64,000 nt of DNA, taken from positions 62,001 to 126,000 of the forward strand of contig LLCB01000015.1 of the NCBI GenBank assembly GCA_001414345.1, in the 5' to 3' direction. Positions 1 to 12,063 of the stretch are shown piece after piece. Source of the stretch: Hymenoscyphus infarciens (taxonomy: Eukaryota > Ascomycota > Leotiomycetes > Helotiales > Helotiaceae). A program made the translations under genes and the position numbers. Each line of letters begins with the position of its first letter. Positions within the stretch are counted from its first letter, which is position 1. The notes beneath the pieces are model-generated. The model saw only the letters and a program-made list of their open reading frames with translations, was not told the DNA's origin and ran no database searches.

Positions 1-798
1 AGCTTTGATCTTCGTTGTGCCTTTGGAGACTTTCCAAGTTTTTTGACTGCCGCCATGCTGGGTCGAGTAACGGGATTGCCGGCACCAGATTGTGACATCT
101 CTGGATGAGCGTTACCGGGGACTTGAGGACTGCTTCCAGATGGTTGATCTTGAGTTGGGCGAGGAGATAAATAAGCCATCGGCGGATTGAGTCTAGGCTG
201 CTCAGTTTGTATACCTTGTTGTTCCAAGTACTTTGCGTACTCTTTGCTGTTCCTGAGTTTCAGAAGTCCCTCTCGAGCTCGAATCTCTCTATCCATGTTG
301 ACCAGAGTACATCTATCGCAGAAATATGATATGGCGCAGTCCGTTCCCATATCGCCTTTGATGCCATATCTACCGCGCACAGCAGCTCGCTCAAAGCAGA
401 TCATTACCGCTAAAGACCATTAGCAAGTACTTGATAGCCATGAAGATGGAGAGGGAGGAGGAGGAGGACTTACCATGGAATGGGTAAAAATGCATCACAA
501 TATAGTAGGCCCAGCACATCCCATTGCAGCCATCTTTCGCTGTCCATGCAGAGTCATCAGCGGACTGGCCTCGCGCAAGGCGTGCTCTACGCCACTCTAT
601 CTTCCCATACAAGACACAAGGAACAAATATGGCTTCTGTTAGTGCATTGCAGTCACCAGGTTCTTTACAAAACTGATTCATCCAACCGTCATACGTTGAT
701 CCGTCATCATTATTCTCGTCGACAGGAAGGTTGGGATAAGCAGCTATGTAAGCTTCGATGGGCTGGGTTGCAGCGGGAGTTTTGTTGTTGTTTGGCAT
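1..798 (-). CDS. PLAC8 family cysteine-rich protein, 3' end off window
   Basis: Two exons are visible: 798-474 and 409 running off the left edge, with a 64-bp intron (donor GTAAGT at 473, acceptor TTTAG ending at 410). The product opens MPNNNKTPAA and has the layout of a PLAC8 (Cys-rich) domain: a CNALTEAIFVPCVLYGKIEWR stretch is followed by CNGMCWAY, then after the intron RGRYGIKGDMGTDC and YFCDRCTLVNMDREIR. In this family the CC/CxxC-rich blocks flank a hydrophobic segment and the proteins sit at membranes; fungal members are linked to metal or cell-size phenotypes, but the role of this one is not known. The tail after the domain is polar and Pro/Ser/Gln-rich. The start at 798 is the first ATG in frame close to the domain; an ATG-less extension upstream is open but looks non-coding. 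Confidence 0.75.
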
Positions 799-1699
799 TG
801 CCAAGGATTCCCGATGATTGAGGACGACTGAGCAAGTGCTGGAAGTGACACGAGTGAACCTTGGAGGAGGCAAAGACATTAATCCCACGGTACGGAGTAA
901 GTCTGGAACGCGTTAGCACATCTTACTCTCAATACAGAGAGGAAGTACATACATGGTTATGGCTTGAGTAGTGATGCAGAAAAGCGATGGTAAGCGATGG
1001 AAATGATGTTGTTGATGTTAATTTTTTATTTGGGGACAGAAGTTGAGAACGGAGAAGAACCTTGGAAGAAGAAATAAACATGGAAAGGGTGGGCGAGCAC
1101 CAGAGCACCCCACCGGGGTAGTTCTTTCCTTCTTGATACAACTTTGGGACCACGAACGAGGGGAAATTAGCAACCCCAAGGCCCCGGACCTTGGGATTAC
1201 ACTGACGACTCGAACAAATCACATTGCCTTTTTGTGGACGATATAGAAGTTCAAACTAAATGGAATTGAGCTTGCGTTGTTGTAATTAGAAAGATGTCGT
1301 CAGTCAAGGCAGGTTCGCTAGAAAGATGCTTGAGTTCCGGAGAAAACAAACGCATCTCACGCACGAGTTGCGTGTGACGACAACCTGGAAGTGCCACCCA
1401 ACCGTCTTGAAAACAAAGGTCAAGGCTACCTTAGTTTTAAGGAGCGCGAAGAACCATAACTACTCCCACAATATCTAGATAACCCTAAGCTCCCTTGGAT
1501 TTTCCACAACGGTAGATATAAGTGTATTCCACAAACGTGTGCATGTCCATACACCTTGACAATCCCACGGAAGAGGGGGAAAAAATCATACATGAGTAAT
1601 AAGCCTTTTTGTTCATTATGTAGCTTTTCTCAAAGTACAAAAAGGTGTCATATCTACAGTACTAATCTCCCCAAGATCCAACACTCCTCGTCTTTTAAT
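799..1699. other. Intergenic, about 900 bp
   Basis: This gap holds the 5' flank of the PLAC8 gene and the 3' flank of the next minus-strand gene. Only short open frames without recognisable motifs are present. No RNA gene or repeat was seen. Confidence 0.6.
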
Positions 1700-2735
1700 C
1701 TACTTGTCCTTTGCCTGGATTATGGTCAGTACCGCATTGATAGAAGACATAATATGTGACAAGAAAACGGAAATCAATGAATCTGATCTATACCTGTGGG
1801 TTTGGTTCAACTGGTCCTTTTGACTTGGCCGACTCTGGGACACCATCTGTGCTCTTGCTTGAGTCGCTTGAGATGTCGGTTGAGTGTTTGGTATCGGTAT
1901 TAGATAATCCCTCCTGTTTTCCACTGTCCTTTCCTGAGCTTGCAGGCTATAATGAATTAGTACAATAAAAGCACAATGCCAGAAAACAATTACCTTGCGA
2001 GCATCATCATCCTGCTCCTCCGCATCCCCTTGCTTCTCGCCCTTTTTGCTTTCGATTCTCTTTTTTGAGCCTCCCTTCGCATCTGGAATGTCCTTCTTGG
2101 TGTTCTTGCCGTCTGACTTGGGTTCGGTGCTCTCGTCGTCAGAGGTCTCTGGGGTGTCTACGGCCTTTGCCTCATCATCTGATTCGGAATCTTCTGATTT
2201 GCTGTCCTCTTCAGCGTCTCCCTTCTCCTCGGTTTCCTTGGCCTCGGGCTCTTCGGATTTCTCCTCTTTGGCCTCGGGCTCTTCGTGGGCTTCGCCGTGG
2301 CTATCGCCGTGGCTATCATGAGCATGCGCATCCTCAGGATTGTTTCGCAGGATGAACCCTTTGGAAAAGTAGAGTCAGTACAAGTGTATGTGCCATTATT
2401 AGGAGTTGTAGAAATCACAGGGCGCAGAAGCAAAGCTTCAGAAGCAGCCGCAATTCAGACGAAACGGTGAAACTTACAGCATGATGGCACGGTCACAGCA
2501 ACAGCTCCAGCGGCCCTGAATGACGTCGTTAGTAATACTTTCCAGGCCTGGGATTGACTTCAGAGCGCGGCATAGCATACCAGGCGGCATCTCCACCAGA
2601 TTTTGCCTCGTGGTGTCCTCCGCTGGCATATGTTCTGCGAGCAAGCTGGCGGTACTTGAACAATTGTGGGCGCACCGCCGTTGGTCGTGTGGCCCGGAAG
2701 CTTGATCGCATGGCAGCAACTCTTGAGAACGCCAT
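1700..2735 (-). CDS. Mitochondrial single-pass membrane protein with long acidic tail (hypothetical)
   Basis: Five exons: 2735-2581, 2515-2478, 2358-1994, 1946-1794 and 1714-1700, giving 241 residues. The first intron contains a textbook TACTAAC branch site. The N-terminus (MAFSRVAAMRSSFRATRP) is rich in Arg, Ser and Ala with no acidic residues, as in mitochondrial presequences, and reaches an RRTYAS sequence that resembles a processing site. Residues about 50-68 (AAWAAGAVAVTVPSC then WFIL) form a likely membrane segment. The rest, about 170 residues, is Glu/Lys/Asp/Ser-rich, with repeated EEPEAKE units and His-Gly-Asp-Ser repeats just after the membrane segment. This suggests an inner-membrane protein with a soluble acidic domain. 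I do not recognise a named family; similar low-complexity proteins occur across Pezizomycotina. The ATG at 2735 is the only in-frame ATG ahead of the presequence. Confidence 0.7.
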
Positions 2736-3459
2736 TGTGTATGGAAAACTGAACAATCAAGTACAGGAAGAGTACAGGAAGGTGTCTGGGAGGGGCAATT
2801 AGCGAAGGAGAGAGAGGATGAGAGGTTTGCAAGCACTTGCCGTCTCAATTGAGTAAAAAGACGAAAGACGAGGAGGAAAGATGGCTGGGGGAAATCCATC
2901 AGAAAGCAGTCAAAGCTACTCATACCCGGCCTTTTCCGGTAGCCACACTTGGAAGCCACACTTGGAAGCCACACTTGGACGCCACACTTGATGCCTCAGA
3001 TTCGAGGTTTATACATGCACCCATGAAATTTACCCCACCATCTTGACGTGAGGTGAATGGAAGGCTTTCGTCTCCCAGTGAATTGAGGGGATTGTTTCCG
3101 AGGTGACCATCTTCAAAGAGCTTCCGCTCAACCTCAAACCCTTGAACTTTTCCCTCCACAGGAACGACCACCTCGATTACTTCTCGTCACCACCAGAACT
3201 ACTTAGTACCCAACTATATCTGCCTACCTGCCTACCTGCCTACCTGCCTACCTGCCTACCCAGTCTCCAGTCAACAACCCCTCGGCGCGCGTACCGGACC
3301 TCAACCCACCACCAGGGAGAGCTCAAGCTCAAACTCATCTAGTCTCCCTCCCTGAGATCGAGATATCCCATCACCTTTGAATGGTCAACCACTACCCGCG
3401 CGTTGATCGCTTTGTCGCAGACGAACATCTCGACACTTTGGTAATCCCACATCTTCGAC
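2736..3459. promoter_or_regulatory. Divergent intergenic region upstream of CAND1
   Basis: About 720 bp lie between the minus-strand mitochondrial protein gene and CAND1. The region holds a run of three CACACTTGGA-like units near 2946-2985 and the 8-bp tandem repeat at 3221-3260. The part next to CAND1 is pyrimidine-rich, as in many fungal promoters. Confidence 0.5.
3221..3260. repeat. 8-bp tandem repeat (TGCCTACC)x5
   Basis: Five perfect head-to-tail copies of TGCCTACC lie about 200 bp upstream of the CAND1 start codon, probably in its promoter or 5' UTR. This is a simple microsatellite and is likely to vary in copy number between strains. Confidence 0.9.
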
Positions 3460-6400
3460 ATGTCGAGCCAGATTCCCCAAAATCCAACTTCGCAGACGGT
3501 GGCGGCGCTACTTCCTAAGCTCCAGGATGTCGACCCAGACTTTCGGTACATGTCGTTGAACGACCTTTTCCAAGTCTTGTCTATTGGAAAGTCGGATTTC
3601 CTATACCATGATTACAATACCGCCGCCAAAACCGTAGATGGCATCCTCAAGACGTTGGACGACCAGAATGGCGAAGTCCAGAACTTGGCCATCAAATGGT
3701 ACGTCTACTTTCTGACCAAAGCACCACCTGCTCGTCAAATACTGACCTCTCTGCAGCCTGGGCCCCCTCGTAACAAAACTCCCCGGCAACATTTTGTCCC
3801 CGCTCATCGAGAAGCTGTCCACCTTGAACATCGAAAACTCGGTTGATAACTCCATTCCAGCAATGGCCCTTCGCACAGTCGTCATCACCCTCCCAAGACC
3901 AGTTAGTGGTGTAGCTGCAACCAAGGAGGTTGGTGAAGCATATAAAGCCATTAGCCAAGTTCTCGTTCCGCGGTTGGTCGGCCGGCTGGTTGCACAAAAA
4001 CCCATCAAGGGTGTGAAGCTCCCCCCACCACCACCTAGCATGCTTGATCTCAACTCGGACAAAGAACTGGATTCGGAGGCTGTTGATGTTCTGATTGAGG
4101 TTGTTAGATGTTTTGGTCCTATGCTTCAACAGTCCGAAGTGGATGCCTTTCAAGAATTGTTGGTCGGTATCTTGGAATCTGAACGCGGGGGCTCAGTGGT
4201 CAAGAAGCGAGCTGTTGTTGCCATGTCGATTCTCGCAACCTATCTCACCAATGAAGCCCTGAGCGGTTTCGTCTCCCACCTCATCGAAGACCTCCGAAAC
4301 CCACACCTCACCTCCGTTCAAAGACGTCTGTATATCACAATACTTGGATCCATGGCGAGATCAATTCCTGCTAGATTTGGTCATTATTTGGGGACTCTTG
4401 CACCGTTCGTTCTTTCAGCGCTCAGTCAACAGGAGCTAGTAGATCAATTGGAAAATTCCGCCGAAGACGGAGAGCCAGATTCCGAGTTGGACGATGTTCG
4501 TGAATCAGCTCTTGTAGCTTTGGAGGGGTTCCTAGCTTCTTGTGGTGGAGAAATGCGTATTTACACGGATGACACAATTGGCGCTGCCCTTCGATTCCTG
4601 AAGTACGACCCCAATTACAATGATGACGACGACGATGACGAGGAAATGGGAGGAACACAAGAGGACGAGGGGGATGATTTTAGCGACGACGATGATTTCG
4701 AAGCCGAGGCTGGATTTGACGACGACGACGACGACGCGAGCTGGAAAGTCCGTCGATGTGCAGCCAAGGTCCTTTATACCATTATCTCGACAAGAGGAAG
4801 TGGAGATCTGCTAGATGATGGTACATTATATGCCAAGGTAGCCCCTGTTCTAGTTCAGCGATTCAATGAACGAGAAGAAAATGTGCGGCTAGAGGTCATC
4901 GCCACCATGTCGTCTCTTGTTCGTAAGACTGGCGAAGGCATTTTTGTTAATTTATCGGGTGATGAATCTGAGTATGCCAATCATGCCCCTCAGAGCAGAA
5001 AACGAAGGAGAGAAAGCAGCAGCGCTACCTTTGACACAAAATCCTTTCTCTCCGTTTCCGCAGGATTGATTTCACCAACCGTCGAGCCAGTCCCAGAGTC
5101 CGGTCCAAGAGCTGATTTAGCACGGCTTACTCCTGCAATCGTCAAAGCAATAACCAAACTTCTCAGGGGTAGCTCAATCCCAACCAAACAGGCGTTGATC
5201 AACCTCTTAGACGATGTTGTTTCCGTTCAAAAGGGCGGCCTCGCCGAGTATTTCAGCCAGATTGTCGAACCCATAATTGACGCAATTAAGAATACTCCCG
5301 GCTACGCGGGGTCAACTGCTATCACCAGTGGTGGGGCGGCTTCAGCGACTGCAAACACCTTACGAATTGCTGCACTTCGCTTAATTGGTGACATAGCCAA
5401 GACCCATTCTTCTAGTGTTCTGCAGCCGTTCTTGGCTAAAATTGTCCCAGGCGTTGTTTCTGCTGTCAATGACAGAAACTACAAAATCTCTAGTGAAGCT
5501 ATTGGAACCGTCGAGGAATTGCTCAAGGCTTTGACACCGCCAAGATTCAGCTCGTTGTCTCAAAGCCATAAGGCGGACCTCCAGCAGCTTTATAAGGTCG
5601 TTATTGGTCGTGTGGCGGCTAATGACGCTGACTTGGAAGTTAGGCAGCGTGCGATCAAAGCCTTGGGAATCCTATTGGCACGCACCGCATCGCCGGAAGG
5701 ATCATCATTACTACCCGCTTCTGAGCGAAGCGCAGCAATGAACATTTTGACTGACAGATTGAAGAACGAGATCACCCGTTTAGCGGCAGTCCACGCAATT
5801 GATGATATTGCGGCTTTGACAACAAGTGCCGATCAACTCCAACCAGCTTGGATTAGAGAGGTGTCTCTTGAGCTATCTGCCCAACTTCGAAAAGCCAACA
5901 GATCGTTGCGAGGTGCAAGTCTCCTTGCCTTGAAGAATTTGGTTCAGGCGCCAGCTTCTAGAAGCTCTCTTGATGCACCAACGATCCAAGGTCTTGCAAG
6001 TGCGCTATTTCCTCTTCTCACTGCAGCAGATTTACATCTTCTTGGCCCTGCCCTTCTGGTGTTATCTTCGCTTGTTGCCGACAATGCCAAGTTGGTTGTT
6101 ACTGATCAACTTAACGCATCCCTTTGCGAACTGCTAAAATCAACCCTTGGTGGTGCGGTTCTTGATGCACTATTGAACCTAGTCTCCGAAATTGGCAAAC
6201 AGAAGGCTGGTAAAACATTGATGCAAGGTCTTCTCGCAGAGGTCCGCGCCAATGGAGATCCAGCAGTTGTTGGAAGAGTTATTGGTACACTGCTTATTTC
6301 TGGTGGTTCTTCCGTCGGAGTCAATATCGATGCTTTCACAGCCGAAGTGAACATTATCAAACCTGTTAAGCCCAATGCAAAGCCCGAGGAAATCCAGGAA

Positions 6401-7724
6401 CACGTGCAGGAGGAGGACACACGTCGAAGCCTGGCACTGGCGGTCCTCGGTGAGGCTGGACTCCGTCTGGGAGTCAATTCACCTCTGAAGCCGGAAATAT
6501 TCATCTCTCAGTTTTCTACACAGTCTGAGAAGATCCCTCTTGCTGCGGCAATTGCTCTTGGGCGTGCAGGTGCTGGTAACGTCTCTGTTTACTTGCCCAA
6601 AATCATTTCAGGAATGGAGAAGGGTGGCAATGCTCAGTATTTATTGTTACATTCCATCAAGGAAATCCTTCAGCAAGCCAGTAACAACTCTGCCGTCATC
6701 AAGAATTATACAAACACGATTTGGGATCAACTCCTCAGTGCTTCGCAAGCCGAGGACAACAAGGCTGTGGGTGCTGAGTGCATTGGAAGACTTGCGCTCA
6801 TTGACCCCAAGACGTATATTCCACAATTACAGGTATGGATCCATAATGTCAATTTAACCATCCTGCAGCTAACCTGTGTTCCAGGCTTATCTCAATGACC
6901 CAACTCCATCAGTTCGTGCCATGGTTATCCAAGCCATCCGTTATACCCTTCCAGATAGCGATGAGGAATTTGATAATGTACTCAAGACTACATTGCTAGA
7001 TATGGTAATTGCTATGTTGGGAGACCAGGATCTTGAAAACAAACGTCTGGCACTTACCACTCTCAACTCTGCAGCCCACAACAAGCAAGATCTCATCATC
7101 CCGAACCTGGGAGTTTTGCTTCCACTTGTCATGGAGGAATCTGTAATCAAACCAGAACTGATTCGGGTGGTTACAATGGGACCTTTCAAACACAAGATAG
7201 ATGATGGTTTGGAGATCCGAAAGGTAGAGTGTTTCTTCTTTCCCCCGCTACTTTTGACTTGCTCACAACTGATTTAGAGCGCCTACGAGACACTCTACTC
7301 CTTGATGGAGATCGCATTCTCACGAATCAACATCTTGGATTTTTACGATCGGGTCATTGCAGGGCTCAAAGATGAGCACGATATTCGTGCCCTTTGCAAC
7401 CTGATGCTCACCAAACTCGTTGTTCTAAACCCGGATGAGACTTCAGGTCGCCTGGACTCCATTGCTGAATGCTTCCGTACCGTTTTGTCGACCAAGCTGA
7501 AGGACAATGCCGTTAAGCAGGAATTTGAGAAACAGCAGGAGGCTACCAAGGGCGTCTTGAGAGTATCACTGACATTGCACGACGCGATTCCAGCAGCAAG
7601 CATGGGTATGGGTGCGGCAGCTAGTCAACACCAAACCTGGAGAACTTACTGGGAGTGGGTAGAAAAGGATTTCGAGTCCCAGTTGAGAGCTCTGAGAGAG
7701 GAGAACAAGGAAATCGCAGGTTGA
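3460..7724 (+). CDS. CAND1: Cullin-associated NEDD8-dissociated protein 1 (CAND1/TIP120)
   Basis: Four exons: 3460-3698, 3757-6832, 6885-7223 and 7278-7724, giving 1,366 residues, the usual size for fungal CAND1. The protein is all-helical HEAT-repeat throughout. It has the family's marker, a very acidic insertion (residues about 367-405, runs of Asp/Glu ending DDDDDDASWKVRRCAAK) inside the N-terminal third, and a C-terminal block DGLEIRKSAYETLYSLM typical of TIP120. CAND1 wraps around unneddylated cullins and exchanges F-box/substrate receptors on SCF ubiquitin ligases, acting in nucleus and cytosol. The first exon starts MSSQIPQNPTSQTVAALLPK and leads straight into the first HEAT repeat, which supports this start. 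Introns are 50-60 bp. The gene is divergent from the mitochondrial protein gene and convergent with the mL41 gene. All splice phases close. Confidence 0.93.
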
Positions 7725-8509
7725 ACCCCGTAGGAGTGATGGTGAAGGGCAAAATTGGTTTATTATGATGATACGAGTGGATGAACCCCGATACATAGCT
7801 TGCGTTGCATGAAGCGTTATGTGAGCTTTCCGAGCGCCTCTAGAAGTAGAAAAAATGTCACGGAAATAACAAACGCATCCGGCAGTAAAATCTCAATCTG
7901 GAGTGACTTGAAAATGAGACTACATGTTTGATCTCGAAAGTTTCCATGCTTTAACTGGGCCAAACAAATATGTGTTATTGAGATGGGGACCGCAATCCTA
8001 TTTACTTCCTCCGTTTCTTTAAATTGTTACCCCTGTCTTCATGCACCGGTTTCCTTGGAGTATAGAAGAAAGGTGTTTGGTAATGAAAGGGTCATTGATC
8101 TTGGCACGAAAGAAAAAATCCTTAAGCAGATGAACATTGAAGGTTCGTAATGCTCTACACACAAATGCCTTGGCTTGAAGAAACGAAATAGAAACGAACA
8201 AGTGTCACGTAAATCGTGTAGGCAGTTACTTGAGGCGCAGATGATGAGGGACTCGTTCTAAAGAACGAGTCCCGACAGTGGATGTCTTCTTCGATACTGC
8301 CACGGTCTGGCATGGCCGGCGTGGCAATGCTGTAAACATTCTTTACAGCTGATATAGTACACCTGTTTGAACGCCATCCCTAATGCATACCGAGGGTATT
8401 TTACAAACTCAATATCCGGACCTGAAACGAAAAAGTCAGCCGGGTTCGGAGCAACAACAGAGAAGCAGCCATTACCTCTATAACAAAACATATCAATTGC
8501 ATTTCTCGT
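7725..8509. other. Intergenic between convergent CAND1 and mL41 genes
   Basis: This space of about 785 bp should hold both 3' UTRs. A short self-complementary stretch (GGACTCGTTC then GAACGAGTCC at about 8249-8274) could form a hairpin in the mL41 3' UTR. No coding signal was recognised. Confidence 0.5.
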
Positions 8510-8892
8510 TCAAGTTTCTGCATTCTCCTCCTTCCACTTTTGGATATATCGCTCTCCGCTAAATCCTCCCTTGGGATCGCCGTCGAAGCGTCCTCTTGGT
8601 GAAGTGATTTTCCTCGTCACGAATGGTGTGAGCTGTCCTCCATCAGCCACTGGCCCAGCGACAGCAGCATACTCGAGCTACCCAAGCTTCAATTGGGATG
8701 GCATACCTTGAAATCCTTCAAGTCTGGCACAACATATGTCCTGACTTTGTCCCAATCTATGATATAGCCTCCATGCTTCGTGTGCGAACCAGTCGAACCT
8801 GTTCCCGTTCCCTTGTAGTATCCCTTGTTGGTTTTCTTCGTGTTCAGCGCCAGGCGAGTGAGCTTCCTGGCGAGGGGTTGTGTTGGCTTCAT
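8510..8892 (-). CDS. MRPL27: Mitochondrial large-subunit ribosomal protein mL41 (MRPL27)
   Basis: Two exons, 8892-8707 and 8632-8510, encode 102 residues. The sequence opens MKPTQPLARKLTRLALNTKK and continues NKGYYKGTGTGSTGSHTKHG, then GGYIIDWDKVRTYVVPDLKD. The TGTGS-GxHTKxGGY-I-DWDKVRTYVVP block is diagnostic of mL41 (yeast Mrpl27), a component of the mitochondrial 54S subunit. The C-terminal exon (LTPFVTRKITSP, then GERYIQKWKEEN) also fits the family. The start at 8892 is the ATG that gives the family's N-terminus; the frame upstream lacks another ATG. Introns of about 74 bp are normal for this window. The gene is head-to-head with UTP14 across only 238 bp. Confidence 0.9.
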
Positions 8893-9130
8893 CGTGTCGT
8901 CTACCAAGGTAGAGCTTGGAGATTGGCCGTTAATATCGAAAGATTCTCCTTTCGAAGCTTCGGACGAGAAAATATCTTGGAGAGAAATGGGGCGCTAAGG
9001 GATTGGCGCTAGTGGGCGCTTGGTCCGTGCCACCTTGAAAAATGTTTATCGAGGCGGGCGATAACGAAATCTTTGATCAAGCGTTCCTCCCACCAGAAAA
9101 AAGCGTGCTTTTTTTCTCGACACAGCAAAA
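8893..9130. promoter_or_regulatory. Short bidirectional promoter, mL41 / UTP14
   Basis: Only 238 bp separate the two start codons, so both genes must share this region for their promoters and 5' UTRs. One encodes a mitochondrial ribosomal protein and the other a cytosolic ribosome-biogenesis factor, so co-regulation with growth is plausible (inference). Confidence 0.6.
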
Positions 9131-12063
9131 ATGGCAGGACGACAAGCACATGGGCGTGCGCCGGACAAGAAACCGAAGCCGAAGAAGAATAATTCGAAAA
9201 AGCGGACTCTAGACGCCTTTGCAATTGCATCCCACCAAACCTCCGATGATGTCAAAATCCGAAAACATCGACTTGGTGCACAAGAAGGTGGAAATCGACC
9301 AGGGAAACGTCGCAGAGATGAAGATGAGGACGAGGATGGAGAGGAGGACGAGGAGGGATCCAATACCAAGAAAAAGCGAAAGGGTCCTGCGAAAGGTCGA
9401 TTCGACGAATTGGATGTAGGTGCTGGGAGCGACAGTGAGGGAAATGAGTGGAAGATGGGAGAGGTGGACTCAGATGATGATAGTGACTTGGACAGTGACG
9501 AGGCTTTTGGGGAGAGCGATGAGGAACGATTCAATGGGTACGCATTCTCGGGCAGTACGAACAAGAAAGACAAGATGAAGAAATCGAAACCCCGCAACAA
9601 AGATGTTAATCTCGACGAAGACGAGGAAGAAGACTCTGATTCGGAACTAGAAGAGGGAGACTTGGGTGAAGATGCGGTTGATCTCGCGGACATGTTGGAT
9701 ACTTCAGAAGATGAAGAGGAAGTTCAAAAGAAACCCAAAAGGCGGCAAGCTGAGAGCTCGGGATCTGAGGAGGAAGAAGAGAGTGACGATGAATCTTCTG
9801 CGTCTTCTGCAGACGACGATGACGAAGATACCTCCGACCCTGCCAAAATCGCAGCTTTGCAGCATTTGATCGCAAATTTACCACAAGTAGACGAAAGCAG
9901 CAAGGCACCAGCAAAGCAGCGCAGCGATGGTGCTAGCGAGTACAACACACCTTCAGAATTCGGTCTCACCTCAAAAAATAAACTCACTTTAGAAGATTTG
10001 GGATTAGCCGGGATTAGTGATCCACTCATCAAGAAGTCACTGAAATTTGTCGAGCCAAATTCAAGCAAAAAGAAGACCTCTTCGGCGAAGCTCGAAGTAC
10101 CGTTGGCTAGACGCCAGCAATACCGATTAGATCGCAGTTCTGCATACGACCAGACCAAGGAAACCTTGGATAGGTGGACGGACACTGTTAAGAACAATCG
10201 TAGGGCCGACCATTTGATGTTCCCACTTATAGATCATGCAACCGCATCAGCACAATCCAACAAACAACTCTTTCCAACAAATCAAACCAAACCTTTCAAC
10301 GAATTGGAAGCTACTATACAGAGCATTCTCGAAGAAAGTGGTCTAGCAACCACAAATGGTAAAGACGACGAGGACCAAATCCGTGAATATGAGGAGCTGG
10401 AGACCAAGAAAATGTCAATTGAAGAGGTCAAGGCACGTAGAGACCAACTCCGAATGGCCAGAGACCTTCTTTTCCGTGAAGAGGCAAAGTCAAAGCGTAT
10501 CAAGAAAATTAAGAGCAAGTCATACCGTAAAGTTCATCGAAAACAACGAGAGAAAGAGGAGCGCCTCAACCAGGAAGCACTCGAAGAGGGAGGTTACGTA
10601 CCTTCCGAGGATGAGCTAGAAGCCCAAGACCGCAGAAGGGCCACTGAACGAATGGGTGCCAAGCACAGAGGTAGCAAGTGGGCTAAAGCTACAAAGGAAA
10701 CTGGTCGAGCTGCCTGGGATGAAGACGCAAGATCCGGTATCACTGAAATGGCACGAAGAGATGAAGAGCTGAGGAAGAGGGTAGAGGGGAGAGCTGTTAG
10801 AAAGGAATCCGACGATGGATCTGAAGGTTCTTTCAGTGAGTCCGAGAGTGACGATTCAGAAGCAGACGATGCGCGAGCTTTACGGCAATTGAACAAACTC
10901 GGAAACTCGGAAAATATTGATGAGTCGGCACCAGGCGGGAAATTGGCAAACATGAAGTTCATGCGCAAGGCAGAGGAGGCACGAAAGAAGGGCAATGATG
11001 ATATGGTTGAAGACATGCGACGAGAACTTGCCGGTGAGGGATCGGAGGAAGAGGAAGAGACAGGAGATATTGGACGGCGAATTTTTGGTCCTGGAAGCAA
11101 CAAAACTCTCGCGAAACCAGCACCATCAAAGGCGACTGAATTTGAGGAGCCAGAGGGATCCGATAATGAGGACGACGAGTTGAATCTTGACATTATGAAC
11201 ATCGATGAAAGCTCAAGAGTCGCCACAATCCAACCAAAAGAAAAGAAGCCCAAGGGCATCTTAAAAACTACAGCACCTCCAAAACAGAAGCCTCAACCAG
11301 CTCACTTGGAAGGGGGTGCTTGGTCGAAAGTTCCCCTCAAGAAACCGACTGGGATCAACGATGCAGAAGCCAAGAGACGCCGACACAAGAAGAATGACGC
11401 TGTGGAAGTAGAAGAGCTCGATCTTTCAGCGGCAGCTATGATAGCTACACAGCCAAAATCAAAGAAGGTGGTCAAAAAGACAGCCACATTGGATATGGAT
11501 GTGGACTCTGATGATAGTGATGAAGGAAATACCATTCAACTTCCATTCGCGATCCGAGATCAAGACTTGATCAAGCGAGCATTTGCAGGCGCTGATGTTG
11601 TGGGAGAGTTTGAGGCAGAAAAGAACCAGACTATTGAAGATGAGGAAGACAAGGTTGTTGATAATACACTTCCAGGCTGGGGGAGCTGGACTGGTGACGG
11701 GGTGAGTAAGAGGGAAAAGGCACGAAACAAGGGCAGGTTCTTGACTAAGGTCGAGGGTGTCAAGGCCGCAAACCGTAAAGATTCAAAGCTGGAACGTGTG
11801 ATAATTAATGAGAAGCGTGTCAAGAAGGTAAGCCGTTTGTCCGCATTGTTTGCACATCCAAAAGCTCACAGTCTATCTAGAATAGCAAATATCTCGCAAC
11901 CAGCTTGCCTCATACCTTCGAGAACCGTCAACAATACGAGAGGTCTCTTCGAATGCCAGTTGGGCCAGAATGGGCTACAAAAGAAACTTTGCAAGCAGCA
12001 ACGAAGCCCAGGATTTTGCTCAAACAGGGCATTATTGCACCGATGTCAAAACCACTTATGTAA
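9131..12063 (+). CDS. UTP14: U3 snoRNP-associated protein UTP14 (SSU processome)
   Basis: Two exons, 9131-11827 and 11881-12063, give 959 residues. UTP14 is a nucleolar component of the small-subunit processome and activates the helicase Dhr1 during 18S rRNA maturation. The protein shows the expected pattern: a basic, acidic-patched N-terminus (MAGRQAHGRAPDKK then DEDEDEDGEEDEEG), a conserved middle beginning FGLTSKNKLTLEDLGLAGI and running through KIKSKSYRKVHRKQ, repeated GSKWAKATKETGRAAWDED blocks, an NTLPGWGSWTGDG motif, and a C-terminal exon containing LPHTFENRQQYERSLRMPVG and ATKPRILLKQGIIAPM. The last motif is strongly conserved in UTP14 and shows that the 53-bp intron is real: reading through it gives an unrelated tail. 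The N-terminal third is highly charged and low-complexity, which is normal for the family. Confidence 0.95.

Noticed and set aside
10594..11259. 221-codon Ser/Leu-rich frame antisense to UTP14
   Set aside because: It mirrors the acidic GAG/GAT codons of UTP14 on the other strand; the same applies to the 215-codon antisense frame at 9046-9693.
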